A DNA stretch of 64,000 bases from CAZJHX01 sp964545715 (GTDB lineage Bacteria; Myxococcota_A; UBA9042; GCA-2863065), in assembly GCA_964545715.1 (NCBI GenBank), contig CAZJHX010000025.1, positions 18,002-82,001 on the forward strand, read 5' to 3'. The position numbers were made by a program, and so were the translations under genes. Under the pieces are notes generated by a model. The model searched no databases. It was given only the letters and a program-made list of their open reading frames with translations, and was not told the origin of the DNA. Shown one piece after another: positions 25,370 to 33,776 of this stretch. Position 1 is the stretch's first letter. Each line of letters starts with the position of its first letter.

Positions 25370-26203
25370 CTACCGCTTGGGGTAGACCATCGGGATCTGA
25401 GTGCGCTTGCCGGCGTCCGGATCATCGGTGCACTTGTAGCCGCTGAGGGCCTTATGTTGGGCGCTCTTCTCGTCCGAGCCGCCCGTCGCGGACCCGGCCA
25501 GCATGTCGATGACGTGCGGGTCGCAGTCGAAGTCGCTGCCGCCGCCGAAGCGGTGCTTGCCCTTGTACTCGTTGACCGGACGCGTCAGCAGATCGTGCGC
25601 CTTGGGGAAGCCCTCGTTGGACTGAACCAGCGCCTGGTAGCCCCAGCCCCTGTCCAGACCGCCGATGTCGGCTTTGGCAAACGTAGCCACCAGGGTGCGA
25701 CCGCGCGCCTTGACGCGGCTGGGCAGCACGATGTCCTTGCGCTGCTTGCGCGCCTTGCCGCGAATCTCGTTCTTGAGGCGAGTCGTACCCTGCGGGCTGA
25801 CGATCAGCACCTTCTCCCACGCGGCGGTCGGGTTGAAGTCCACGTTCAACCCGGGCAGCGCGCCGGTGTGACCGCTGCCGGCCTTGCCGTCCTTGTCGAT
25901 ATAGATGAAGACCATCTGCAGCGAGAAGCCGTTGCCGCCCCAATCCTTGGACCGCCACGGGTCCTCGATCTTGGTCGCAAACGACACCTTGACCTGGACC
26001 GTGTCGCCCTTGTCGGCCAGCTTGACCTCGGTCATGTCGAACGAACCCTTCTTGTAGACGGGGTCGGTCGGATACACGTACTTGCCCGGGCCGTTGTCGT
26101 CGCCCTTGGGGTCCTTCAGGACGATGTCCTGGGCCTGCGCAGTAGCGGCAAGCAGGGTCGCGGTCAGGAGCAGAGAAAGAAAACGCACGCCTCGAGAAGT
26201 CAT
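25370..26203 (-). CDS. Secreted glucodextranase C-terminal-type (DOMON-like) domain protein
   Basis: 277 residues from the ATG at 26203, with GGAG about 6 bases upstream; a TTG at 26206 is an alternative. The signal peptide ends ATAQA. The mature sequence IVLKDPKGDDNGPGKYVYPT followed by FDMTEVKLADKGDTVQVKVS is the pattern of the glucodextranase C-terminal binding domain also found in S-layer-associated glucanases. A family-typical WGYQALVQSNEGF occurs near 190. It has no catalytic domain, so it is probably a stand-alone carbohydrate-binding surface protein. It leads the 26.2-22.0 kb operon. Confidence 0.78.
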   Translation of the reverse strand: MTSRGVRFLSLLLTATLLAATAQAQDIVLKDPKGDDNGPGKYVYPTDPVYKKGSFDMTEVKLADKGDTVQVKVSFATKIEDPWRSKDWGGNGFSLQMVFIYIDKDGKAGSGHTGALPGLNVDFNPTAAWEKVLIVSPQGTTRLKNEIRGKARKQRKDIVLPSRVKARGRTLVATFAKADIGGLDRGWGYQALVQSNEGFPKAHDLLTRPVNEYKGKHRFGGGSDFDCDPHVIDMLAGSATGGSDEKSAQHKALSGYKCTDDPDAGKRTQIPMVYPKR

Positions 26204-26233
26204 CAAAAGCTCCGAAGAAGTTGAGGTGGGGAA

Positions 26234-26262
26234 GGGCTAACAGTGGCACCAGACCATGTCAA
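26234..26262 (-). promoter_or_regulatory. Promoter TTGACA-N17-TAGCCC
   Basis: On the minus strand a consensus -35 TTGACA (26262-26257) is followed by exactly 17 bases and TAGCCC (26239-26234). It reads into the glucodextranase-module gene. The same TTGAC-N17-TAGCC form occurs before the TIG/propeller lipoprotein at 50325. Confidence 0.5.
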
Positions 26263-26288
26263 GCCGGTTTACTCAGAATAAACCCGGC
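26263..26288 (-). terminator. Hairpin after hutH
   Basis: GCCGGTTTA and TAAACCCGGC form a stem with one bulged base around a 7-base loop. It lies 11 bases past the hutH stop and directly abuts the -35 of the next gene. There is no T-tract, so it is a weak terminator candidate. Confidence 0.35.
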
Positions 26289-26298
26289 GATCATAGTA

Positions 26299-27834
26299 CT
26301 ACTGCAATGGGCCTACTGCGCCCTCGACGGCGGCCAACAGATCGCCGCTACGCACCAACTGAGTCGCCGCCTCGATGTCGGGGTGGAGCACGCGGTCGCG
26401 CATCATCGGCGCGATGGACCGGCGCACCAGCGCATGCATCGCCTCGACGCCGGGACCGGCCGTCAGCGGGCGGCGCAGATCCACGCCCTGCGCGGCGCAC
26501 AGCAGCTCGATACCCAGCACGATCTCCACGTTTTTGAGCGCCTCTTTGGCTTTCACCGCGCCGTGCATGCCCATGGACACGTGGTCCTCGCGGTTGGCGG
26601 AGCTCGGGATGCTGTCGACGCTGGACGGCACCGCCAGCCGCTTGTTCTCGCTGACCAGCGCAGCGGCCGTCACCTGGGCGATCATGAAGCCGCTGTTGAG
26701 ACCGACCTGGGGCGCCAGAAACGCCGGCAGTCCGCTGTTCAAGTACGGGTTGACCAGCTGCTCGATGCGCCGCTCGGAGATGTTGGCCAGCTCGGCCAGG
26801 GCGATGGCCATGAAGTCCAGCGCAAACGCGACCGGCTGTCCGTGGAAGTTGCCGCCGCTGACGATCTCGCCGCCCTCGAAGACCAGCGGGTTGTCGGTGA
26901 CCGCGTTGACCTCGACCGCCAGCACGTTGTGCACGTGGTCCAACGTGTCGCGCGTTGCGCCGTGGACCTGCGGCATGCAGCGCAGGCTGTAGGGATCTTG
27001 AACGCGCCCGCAGTTGACGTGGCTGTTCATGATCTCGCTGTTGTCCAGCAGCCGGTACAGGTTGGCGGCGCTGGCCTGCTGCCCGACAAACGGGCGCAGG
27101 TCGTGGATGCGGTGATCGAACGCGCCGCGACTGTCGGTCAGGGCCTCCACGGTCATGGCGCCGATCGCATCGCACACCCGCGCCAGCCGCACCGCTCGCT
27201 CGTGCACCAGCGCGCCCACGCCGGTCATGGCCTGGGTCCCGTTGATCAAGCACAACCCCTCTTTGGCGCGCAGCTCGACCGGGGTGAGACCTGCCGCCTG
27301 CAGGGCTGCACCGCCCGCCATGCGCTGACCGTCGTAGATGGCCTCGCCCTCGCCCGTGAGCACCAGCGCCAGGTGAGCTAGCGGCGCCAGGTCTCCACTA
27401 GCGCCCACGGATCCCTTGCGCGGGATGATCGGATGCACGCCGGCATTCAGACAGGCGGCCAGCAGCTGCACGACCTCGGGCCGGACCCCGGATCGCCCCT
27501 TGGCCAGGACCTCCGCCCGCAACAGCATGATGGCGCGCACGTCAGGCTCGGCCAGCGGATCGCCCACACCACACGCGTGACTGCGCACCAGGTTTTGCTG
27601 AAGCTCACGGATCTGGCCGGCGTCGATGCGCACCTCGGCCAGGGCCCCAAAGCCGGTGTTGATGCCGTAATGCAGCGGCTCGTCCTCGCCCAGGTGCGCC
27701 TCGACGAGCGCGCGCGTCTTGGACAAACGCTCGACTACGTCGGCGCCAACGCCCACACGGGCGCGTTGATGGGCGACGTCGGCGACGCCCGCCAGGGTCA
27801 GCGTGTGACCCAGCTGTACGATGTTGTCAGCCAT
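26299..27834 (-). CDS. hutH: Histidine ammonia-lyase
   Basis: 511 residues, the usual length. It deaminates L-histidine to urocanate. The MIO prosthetic group forms from the Ala145-Ser146-Gly147 triad in GSVGASGDLAPLAH; YGINTGFG lies at 56-63 and the conserved active-site region FHGQPVAFALDF is intact. The sequence fits HAL better than a plant-type PAL/TAL, but an aromatic-ammonia-lyase variant cannot be fully excluded. No hutU, hutI or hutG lies nearby. The ATG overlaps the upstream outer-membrane gene's TGA by one base (TGATG). Confidence 0.93.
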   Translation of the reverse strand: MADNIVQLGHTLTLAGVADVAHQRARVGVGADVVERLSKTRALVEAHLGEDEPLHYGINTGFGALAEVRIDAGQIRELQQNLVRSHACGVGDPLAEPDVRAIMLLRAEVLAKGRSGVRPEVVQLLAACLNAGVHPIIPRKGSVGASGDLAPLAHLALVLTGEGEAIYDGQRMAGGAALQAAGLTPVELRAKEGLCLINGTQAMTGVGALVHERAVRLARVCDAIGAMTVEALTDSRGAFDHRIHDLRPFVGQQASAANLYRLLDNSEIMNSHVNCGRVQDPYSLRCMPQVHGATRDTLDHVHNVLAVEVNAVTDNPLVFEGGEIVSGGNFHGQPVAFALDFMAIALAELANISERRIEQLVNPYLNSGLPAFLAPQVGLNSGFMIAQVTAAALVSENKRLAVPSSVDSIPSSANREDHVSMGMHGAVKAKEALKNVEIVLGIELLCAAQGVDLRRPLTAGPGVEAMHALVRRSIAPMMRDRVLHPDIEAATQLVRSGDLLAAVEGAVGPLQ

Positions 27835-28496
27835 CAGAACCTGTATTGAATGCCCGCGTTGGGCTCAAAGCCGAGCTGGGTGCCCACTTCGCGCGACCAG
27901 AAGTCGGTGATTGGAATGTCGGTGACCAGCGAGATCGCGTCGAAGTTCAGGCTGACGCGGTTTGACCAGCGCCAGATCGCCCCGAACGAGACCCTCAAGC
28001 GGACGAGCATCTGGCTGTCTTCGGGGAAGGGGTTGGCGCCGTCTTTGCCGCCGAACGCGAAGAACATGCCGGCGCCGAACTCCATGCCGATGCCCCAGGT
28101 GTCCTTTTTGAACGGAAAGATGCCGGCCCGGACAAAGGGCAGCAGCTCGATCATGTCGATGCCGGTCTGGTAGCTGTCACTGCGCTCCGCCAGGGTGAAG
28201 CCCTTTTGCACGCCGTAGCCAAAACGCAGACCGGCATCCAGGTTGAGGGGCTTCCAGACGCGACCACCGATCTTGAAGCCGATCTCCGGACGCGCGTTGA
28301 ACGACGTCTCGCAGCCCCCCAACGCGGTCGCGGCGCAGCCCTCGTTCTGCAGCTCGTTCATGGGGATGACCCAGCCGTGCCAACCCTCAACGAAGAAAGG
28401 CTCAGCCTTGGGCTGGCGCAGTTGGCTCTGGGCGTCAACCGGCCCGAGCGTTACACTCAGAGCGATGAAGAAGCAAAGTACGGCAGACGGCCTCAT
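27834..28496 (-). CDS. Outer-membrane beta-barrel protein
   Basis: 220 residues with the signal peptide MRPSAVLCFFIALSVTLGPVDA. Mature strands alternate Gly and aromatic residues (FKIGGRVWKPLNLDAGLRFGYG). The protein ends GIQYRF, the terminal Phe typical of BAM-assembled barrels. One short Cys-containing loop (EGCAATALGGCE) may carry a disulfide. The start is supported by TATTGT (complement of 28505-28510) 8 bases before the ATG. The gene is translationally adjacent to hutH and overlaps the divergent LeuA-like gene at its 5' end by 32 bases. Confidence 0.78.
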   Translation of the reverse strand: MRPSAVLCFFIALSVTLGPVDAQSQLRQPKAEPFFVEGWHGWVIPMNELQNEGCAATALGGCETSFNARPEIGFKIGGRVWKPLNLDAGLRFGYGVQKGFTLAERSDSYQTGIDMIELLPFVRAGIFPFKKDTWGIGMEFGAGMFFAFGGKDGANPFPEDSQMLVRLRVSFGAIWRWSNRVSLNFDAISLVTDIPITDFWSREVGTQLGFEPNAGIQYRF

Positions 28497-29748
28497 GGCG
28501 GCGGACAATACCACAGCGGACGGCCTGGTCTACGACTGGAACATGATCGATACGCGACGCCCTGTCGCACGGGCGGGGCGCGTGCTCTTGTTCGACGAGA
28601 CATTGCGCGACGGGATCCAGAGCCCGTCCGTGATCGACCCGACGATCGAGGACAAGCTGAAGATCCTGCACCTGATGAACGCGCTGGGCATCGACGCGGC
28701 GGACATCGGGCTGCCGGGCGCCGGTCAGAGAGCCGTCGACGACGTCACGCGCATCGCCCGCGAGGTCGTCGACAACAAGATGGCCATCGTGCCGGGCTGC
28801 GCGGCGCGGACGCACCTGAACGACATCCGGCCCATCGTGGAGATCAGCCAGGCGGTGGGGGCCCCGATCGAGGTCCTGTGTTTCCTCGGCTCGAGCCCCA
28901 TCCGCGCCTATGCAGAGGGGTGGGACCTGGATCGCATGCTCAAGATGACGGATGAGGCGGTCCGCTTCGGCGTGGAAAACGGGCTGCCCGTCTCGTTCGT
29001 CACCGAGGATACGGTCCGCAGCCGCCCGGAGACGCTGCTGGCGCTCTTCCGCACCGCGATCGAGGCCGGCGCCACGCGCCTGGTGCTGTGCGACACCTGC
29101 GGCCACGCCACCCCGGACGGCGTGCGCGCGCTGTGCAAGTTTACGCAGGCGGTCATCGACGGCATGGGCATGCGCGGCAAGGTGTTCATGGACTGGCATG
29201 GACACAACGACCGCGGGCTGGCGCTGGTCAACGCGATTATCGCGCTGGAGGCGCGGGTGGACCGGGTGCACGGCACTGCGCTCGGCATCGGAGAGCGTGT
29301 CGGCAACACGTCCATGGACCAGATGCTGCTGAACCTGAAGCTGCTGGAGGTCATCGACAACGACCTCAGCCGCCTGACCGAGTACTGCGAGGTGGTGGGC
29401 GAGGCGACCGGCATGGGCATCCCGATCAACTACCCGCTGGCGGGGCGCGACGCGTTTCGCACAGCCACGGGCGTACACGCGGCGGCGATCATCAAGGCGC
29501 AGCAGAAGGGCGATCACCGGCTCGCGGACACGATCTACTCCGGCGTGCCGGCGGGCATGTTCGGACGACACCAGGAGATCGAGATCGGCCATATGTCCGG
29601 CGCCAGCAACGTGGTGTATTGGCTAAAGTCGCGCGGCATGGAGCCCACGGAGGCCCTTGTGGAGGCGATCATGGCGCGCGCCAAGTCCGGTAATCACACG
29701 CTCAGCCACGAAGAGATCATGAGCGTCGTCAACGACCGCAGCGCCTAG
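28465..29748 (+). CDS. LeuA/homocitrate-synthase-like acyltransferase (DRE-TIM family)
   Basis: 427 residues from the ATG at 28465; TACACT (28452-28457) lies 7 bases before it. Alternative starts are 28495 and 28543. Catalytic motifs of 2-isopropylmalate/homocitrate/citramalate synthases are present: LLFDETLRDGIQ near residue 30 with the metal/catalytic Asp and Arg, CDTCGHATPDG, and DWHGHNDRGLALVNA with the two metal-binding histidines. These enzymes condense acetyl-CoA with a 2-oxoacid. The C-terminal LeuA regulatory domain is missing, so feedback by leucine is not expected. No other leucine or lysine biosynthesis gene is adjacent, so the substrate is open. Confidence 0.85.
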   Translation: MKKQSTADGLMAADNTTADGLVYDWNMIDTRRPVARAGRVLLFDETLRDGIQSPSVIDPTIEDKLKILHLMNALGIDAADIGLPGAGQRAVDDVTRIAREVVDNKMAIVPGCAARTHLNDIRPIVEISQAVGAPIEVLCFLGSSPIRAYAEGWDLDRMLKMTDEAVRFGVENGLPVSFVTEDTVRSRPETLLALFRTAIEAGATRLVLCDTCGHATPDGVRALCKFTQAVIDGMGMRGKVFMDWHGHNDRGLALVNAIIALEARVDRVHGTALGIGERVGNTSMDQMLLNLKLLEVIDNDLSRLTEYCEVVGEATGMGIPINYPLAGRDAFRTATGVHAAAIIKAQQKGDHRLADTIYSGVPAGMFGRHQEIEIGHMSGASNVVYWLKSRGMEPTEALVEAIMARAKSGNHTLSHEEIMSVVNDRSA

Positions 29749-29751
29749 CTC

Positions 29752-30255
29752 ATGGAGCGGCGCTGGGACATCGACCCCCGACAGTCCAAGGTGTCGATCT
29801 GCGCCAGCTCCACGCTGCACGACTCACGCAGCAGCGGCGTCGGGCTGACCGGCCGACTGCACGGCGATCCGGACGACCTCGAGTCCACCGCCGGTGGCTC
29901 GCTCACCGTGCCGCTGAAGAAGCAGACGTTTGGCGACCGGATGCGCGACTTTGCCATGCACCGTCACATCGACGTCAAGCGCTGGCCTGACGCGGCGTTT
30001 GAAGTGGCCGGCGTCGAGGTACTGTCACGCGATCCCTGGCGCATTCAGGTGTCCGGCGAGATCACATACCGCGACCGAAAAACGCCGCTGACGGTCGAGG
30101 CGACAGGCAGCCTGGACGACGACGCACTGCGCGCCAACGCGTCCTTCGCGCTGGACCTCCCAGCGCTGGGCATCGCCCCGCCTCGCTTGCTGTTTATGAA
30201 GGTAGGCGACAAGGTGGACGTCGACGTTGAGATCGTGGCAAAAGGAACCCCATGA
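29752..30255 (+). CDS. YceI-family protein
   Basis: 167 residues without a signal peptide. It opens ERRWDIDPRQSKVSICASST, the start of the YceI lipocalin-like barrel, and continues through FEVAGVEVLSRDPWRIQVSGE to a C-terminal VGDKVDVDVEIVAKG. YceI proteins bind isoprenoid or amphiphilic ligands and are often periplasmic; this one looks cytoplasmic. The gap from the previous gene is 3 bases and the stop overlaps clpP by ATGA, so it is part of an operon. Confidence 0.85.
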   Translation: MERRWDIDPRQSKVSICASSTLHDSRSSGVGLTGRLHGDPDDLESTAGGSLTVPLKKQTFGDRMRDFAMHRHIDVKRWPDAAFEVAGVEVLSRDPWRIQVSGEITYRDRKTPLTVEATGSLDDDALRANASFALDLPALGIAPPRLLFMKVGDKVDVDVEIVAKGTP

Positions 30256-30854
30256 CAGACCTCACGAACATCGTGGTAGCGCACGCCGATGACTCCGAAG
30301 AGGACCACTGGTTCAACGACCGCCTCTTCACAACCCGCACCATTCTGCTGAATGGTCGCGTGGACGACACCCTGGCGCGCCGAGTCACCCAGAGTCTGCT
30401 GATTCTGGAAGCCGAAGACGCGTCCAAGACGATCGACATCATCATCAACTCGGGCGGCGGCTCCGTCTCCAGCGGCTTCGCGATCTTTGACGTGATCCGC
30501 TACCTGAAGCCGCGCGTGCGATGCATCTCGGCGGGCCTGACCGGCTCCATCGCCACGATCATCTACGGCGCACCGCAGGACAAGAAAGACCGCATTGCGC
30601 TGCCTAACGCGCGCTTTTTGATCCACCAGCCGCTGATCCCGTTCAGCGTGTTTGGCGCCGCCTCCGACCTGGAGATCACGGCCAACGAGATCCTGAAGAC
30701 ACGCGCGAAGATCAACGAGGTGCTTGCGGACGTCTGTGGCCAGCCGCTGGAGCGCGTCGCCAAGGACACGGCACGCGACTACTGGATGAGCGCGGAAGAG
30801 GCCAAGGACTACGGCCTCGTCGGCCGCGTGATCAACAGCCGGGCAGAGCTCTAG
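30252..30854 (+). CDS. clpP: ClpP-family serine protease subunit
   Basis: 200 residues. The oligomeric barrel protease degrades proteins fed by a Clp ATPase. The nucleophile Ser lies in GLTGSIATIIYG (canonical GxxxSM is changed to TGSIA). The His is in FLIHQPL and the Asp in TARDYWMSAEEA, so the triad is complete. DIIINSGGGSVSSGFAI is the handle-strand region. It has no clpX partner here, and its flexible, divergent N-terminus suggests a second ClpP paralogue rather than the main housekeeping copy. It is coupled to yceI. Confidence 0.9.
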   Translation: MTDLTNIVVAHADDSEEDHWFNDRLFTTRTILLNGRVDDTLARRVTQSLLILEAEDASKTIDIIINSGGGSVSSGFAIFDVIRYLKPRVRCISAGLTGSIATIIYGAPQDKKDRIALPNARFLIHQPLIPFSVFGAASDLEITANEILKTRAKINEVLADVCGQPLERVAKDTARDYWMSAEEAKDYGLVGRVINSRAEL

Positions 30855-30861
30855 CCCAAAC

Positions 30862-31632
30862 ATGGACCTCGGCCTCGAAGGCAAGATCGCCCTGGTCTGC
30901 GCCGCCAGCAAAGGTCTGGGCCGCGCCTGCGCGATAGAGCTGGCACGAGAAGGCGCCCATGTGGCCATCTGCGGCCGCGATCCCGACAGCATCGCCCTGG
31001 CCCACGAGGCCATCGCCGAGGTCAACGGCGACGGGGCGCTTGGGGTTGTGGCCGATGTGGGCGTCCCAGCCGACCTGGACCTGTTCGTGGACGAGACCAT
31101 CGCCACGTTCGGCGCCTCCCCGGACATCGTGATCTGGAACGGCGGCGGACCGGCGCCAGGCCCGCTGCTGGAGACCCACGCCAATGCGATGGGCACCGGC
31201 ATCCGGATGCACCTGATGGGCGCGCTGCACCTCTTTCAGCGCACGATTCCAGCCATGCAGGACAACGGGTTTGGCCGCGTGGTCGCCATCACGTCGGTCG
31301 CGGTCAAGCAGCCGCTGCCGGGCCTGGGCACGTCCAACACGGTGCGCGCCGGCCTGCACGGCATGCTGAAAACGCTGGCGGCGGAGACGGCCCGTTACGG
31401 CGTGACCGTCAACGCGGTCTGCCCCGGCTACACGCTCACGGAGCGCCTGCAGAACCTCGCAAACGCCAAAGGCATCGAGGTCTCCGACTTTGCGGCGGAC
31501 GTCCCGGCCCAGCGCCTGGGACGGCCCCACGAATTCGCGGCGGCGGTGACGTTTCTGGCCAGCGAACGCGCAGCCTACATCACGGGCCAATCCCTTGCGG
31601 TGGACGGCGGATTTGTGCGGGGCTTGCTCTAA
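30862..31632 (+). CDS. Short-chain dehydrogenase/reductase, divergent active site
   Basis: 256 residues with a Rossmann fold. The cofactor loop is CAASKGLGRA (canonical TGxxxGIG altered). Also present are VIWNGGG (canonical NNAG) and the catalytic Ser in ITSVAV. The usual Tyr-x3-Lys is replaced: the helix reads LGTSNTVRAGLHG, giving Asn-x2-Arg. I recall an SDR subgroup with SN-x2-R at this position, so this looks like a lineage trait rather than decay. The C-terminus SLAVDGGFVRGL is typical. It starts 7 bases after clpP; its stop overlaps the convergent small gene's stop. Confidence 0.88.
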   Translation: MDLGLEGKIALVCAASKGLGRACAIELAREGAHVAICGRDPDSIALAHEAIAEVNGDGALGVVADVGVPADLDLFVDETIATFGASPDIVIWNGGGPAPGPLLETHANAMGTGIRMHLMGALHLFQRTIPAMQDNGFGRVVAITSVAVKQPLPGLGTSNTVRAGLHGMLKTLAAETARYGVTVNAVCPGYTLTERLQNLANAKGIEVSDFAADVPAQRLGRPHEFAAAVTFLASERAAYITGQSLAVDGGFVRGLL

Positions 31633-31805
31633 AGGTCTATCTCGATGACCGTACCGCCGGTGTCCTTCTCTTCCTCCCGTGGGGGGGGCCGAGTCGGCTG
31701 GCGCGGAGGCTCATAATACAGCGGGATCTGGGCGCGCTCATTCCGCTCGCGGCGGCGGCGTTCTTCCTCTTCTCTGATCCGTCGTATGATGACCGGGTCA
31801 AGCAT
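31629..31805 (-). CDS. Small charged protein with a perfect -10
   Basis: 58 residues from the ATG at 31805. The N-terminal MLDPVIIRRIREEEERRRRE is a charged helix. It is followed by a Pro-rich segment (YYEPPRQPTRPPP) and an acidic hydrophobic tail (TGGTVIEIDL). No family is named, but start, promoter and length all argue for a real gene. TATAAT lies 6 bases before the ATG. The stop overlaps that of the SDR gene on the other strand. Confidence 0.65.
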   Translation of the reverse strand: MLDPVIIRRIREEEERRRRERNERAQIPLYYEPPRQPTRPPPREEEKDTGGTVIEIDL

Positions 31806-31811
31806 ATTTGG

Positions 31812-31840
31812 ATTATAGCAACGGCGATCGAGTCCCACAA
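31812..31840 (-). promoter_or_regulatory. Promoter TTGTGG-N17-TATAAT, leaderless spacing
   Basis: On the minus strand TTGTGG (31840-31835), a 17-base spacer and a perfect TATAAT (31817-31812) are followed by only 6 bases before the ATG at 31805. There is no room for a Shine-Dalgarno sequence. Confidence 0.6.
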
Positions 31841-31879
31841 GCAGATCGATCGTTCGGAAGTGGCTAAAGCTAAGCGGTT

Positions 31880-33178
31880 TCAGCCTTCCCAGGGATAGAT
31901 TACAACGCCACTCAAAATCTTCGGGAAGAAGTACGTGCTCTTCTGCGGCATCCGCTGGCCGGCCGCCGCGACCTCCGCCACGTGACGGGCGTTGGGCGCG
32001 GGCAGTAAAAAACCGACTTGATAGTCTCCGGTGCCCATCTTGGTGAGAAACGTCGACTCATTTTTGATGTAGTCCACGTTGCTCTGAGCGGCCAGCGCGG
32101 CGGCGTCGATTCCGAGCGTGCGATCGAGCACCAGCCGGTGGAGAACCGTGACGTCCAGGGAGCGCAGAGGCTCTCTTTCCTTGATCAGCGACAACGCGCG
32201 CGCCTGCTTGGCGGGGTCCAGGCCGAACGTCCAGCCGGTCCGATCCGGGAACACGGCGCCGTAGATCGCCTGTCCGGTGTCGGCCGCATGCTCAGCCATG
32301 CACGCCTTCATCTCGGCCAGCGACTCGCCACGGAGCGGGCGGCGCTCAAAGAGCTCATCCAGGCGCTCGACAAAGTTGCCCGCCGAGAAGCCGGCCACGT
32401 CGCGCACCAGCCGATGGATCGGGTACACCACCGTGCCCGGGTCCGCCATGTTGGCCAGGTAGATCGCCGCGTAGTTGGCCGGGACGTCGTCGGTCCCCAG
32501 GCGCTCACGCTGCTGATCGCGATAGTGCAGGCTGGTCTCGTAGCGATGATGGCCGTCCGCGATGAGCAGCGTGCGGGACTCAAAAAACGCGGCGATGCCG
32601 GCGGCGATCTCGGCGTCGCTGGTCACCCACACCGCGTGGTCCACGCCGTCGTCACTGTGGGCCGTCATCAGCGGCGCGCCCTCGGTCACGCGGGCCAGGA
32701 GCGCGTCCACCTGAAACTCGGGATCGTCATACACGGTGAACACCTGGCTGGCCGTGGCGCCCGTGGACGTGAACAGGCTCAAGCGGTCCTCTTTGGGGCC
32801 GCGCAGCGTGTACTCGTGCGGCAGGATGATCCCCGCGTCAAAGGCCTCCAACCGCACACCGGCGATCAAACCCTTGCGGGTCGTGGGCGCGCCGTCCGGC
32901 CCCGGAAACGTCTGGTGATAGATGGTGAAGCCGGGCTCGCCGTCGCGAACCAGCGTGCCCTGCTCCAGCCAGCCGCGATAGATATCCGCCGCGTGGGCGT
33001 ACTTGTCTTCGTCGTCAGGCGCCTCAGGCAGGTCGATCTCCACCACGTTGGCCGGGTTGCGGCCGGCCAGGTCGGCACGGAAGACCGGGTCGATTACATC
33101 GTACGGTGGCGCCAGCAGGTCGCTCTGGTCGCCCGTCTGGGAGTATCGAACGCCAATAAAGGGTCGCACGTCAGCCAT
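31880..33178 (-). CDS. DUF1015 family protein
   Basis: 432 residues. The N-terminal LLAPPYDVIDPVFRADL and ADGHHRYETSLHYRDQQRER are hallmarks of this large cytosolic family. Its members are often placed near serine or nucleotide metabolism genes but have no agreed biochemical role. The sequence is full length and shows no membrane segment. Its start overlaps the tsaC stop by 8 bases, so it is the last gene of the tilS-to-DUF1015 operon. Confidence 0.85.
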   Translation of the reverse strand: MADVRPFIGVRYSQTGDQSDLLAPPYDVIDPVFRADLAGRNPANVVEIDLPEAPDDEDKYAHAADIYRGWLEQGTLVRDGEPGFTIYHQTFPGPDGAPTTRKGLIAGVRLEAFDAGIILPHEYTLRGPKEDRLSLFTSTGATASQVFTVYDDPEFQVDALLARVTEGAPLMTAHSDDGVDHAVWVTSDAEIAAGIAAFFESRTLLIADGHHRYETSLHYRDQQRERLGTDDVPANYAAIYLANMADPGTVVYPIHRLVRDVAGFSAGNFVERLDELFERRPLRGESLAEMKACMAEHAADTGQAIYGAVFPDRTGWTFGLDPAKQARALSLIKEREPLRSLDVTVLHRLVLDRTLGIDAAALAAQSNVDYIKNESTFLTKMGTGDYQVGFLLPAPNARHVAEVAAAGQRMPQKSTYFFPKILSGVVIYPWEG

Positions 33179-33770
33179 CGAGATCTCCTTTGAGCACGTC
33201 GTTCAAGACGCTCTTGCTTACCGCACCGGCGCGAATGAGTCGAGGCCTGCCGGTCAGGTCCACGGCAACCACCGTACTGGCCCCGCCCGACGGCTCCGGT
33301 GGGCCCTCCGCGACCGCGTCCACGCCCGCTCGAATCGATGCCGGCACCTCCGCCAGCGACAGTGGCGCCGGCGTCCCGGTGAGGTTGGCGCTGGTCGACA
33401 CCAGCCACGCCCCGGTGGCTTCGATCAAGGCCGCCGCAACCGGATGCGTCGCCAGCCTCAAGCCCACCAGTCCCTCCTGCCCTACCAGCGCGGGGGGCAC
33501 GGTGGACGCCGCCGGCAGCAACAACGTCAGCTCACCGGGCCACAGCGCGTCCATCAGGCGCTCTGCGGCCTCCGGAAGTGGATCGGCGAGCGCACGCACC
33601 GCCTCCATGTCGCGCACCAGCATGAGAAACGGGCTTGTGGCCGCGCGACCCTTCAGCGCCTGCACGCGCTCGATGACGCCGGGCTGACGTGCGTCACCGC
33701 CGATGCCCCACAAAGTGCGCGTCGGGTACAGAACGACACCGCCCTGCACGATGGCCTGCACGGCGTCCAT
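33171..33770 (-). CDS. tsaC: Threonylcarbamoyl-AMP synthase
   Basis: 199 residues of the Sua5/YciO/YrdC fold. It makes threonylcarbamoyl-AMP from threonine, bicarbonate and ATP for t6A modification of ANN-decoding tRNAs. VVLYPTRTLWGIGGDA and LVSTSANLTGTPAP are the substrate-binding motifs. The C-terminal Sua5 extension is absent, matching the short TsaC class. It sits 6 bases after nnrD/E and overlaps DUF1015. Confidence 0.9.
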   Translation of the reverse strand: MDAVQAIVQGGVVLYPTRTLWGIGGDARQPGVIERVQALKGRAATSPFLMLVRDMEAVRALADPLPEAAERLMDALWPGELTLLLPAASTVPPALVGQEGLVGLRLATHPVAAALIEATGAWLVSTSANLTGTPAPLSLAEVPASIRAGVDAVAEGPPEPSGGASTVVAVDLTGRPRLIRAGAVSKSVLNDVLKGDLDG

Positions 33771-33776
33771 TGCGCG

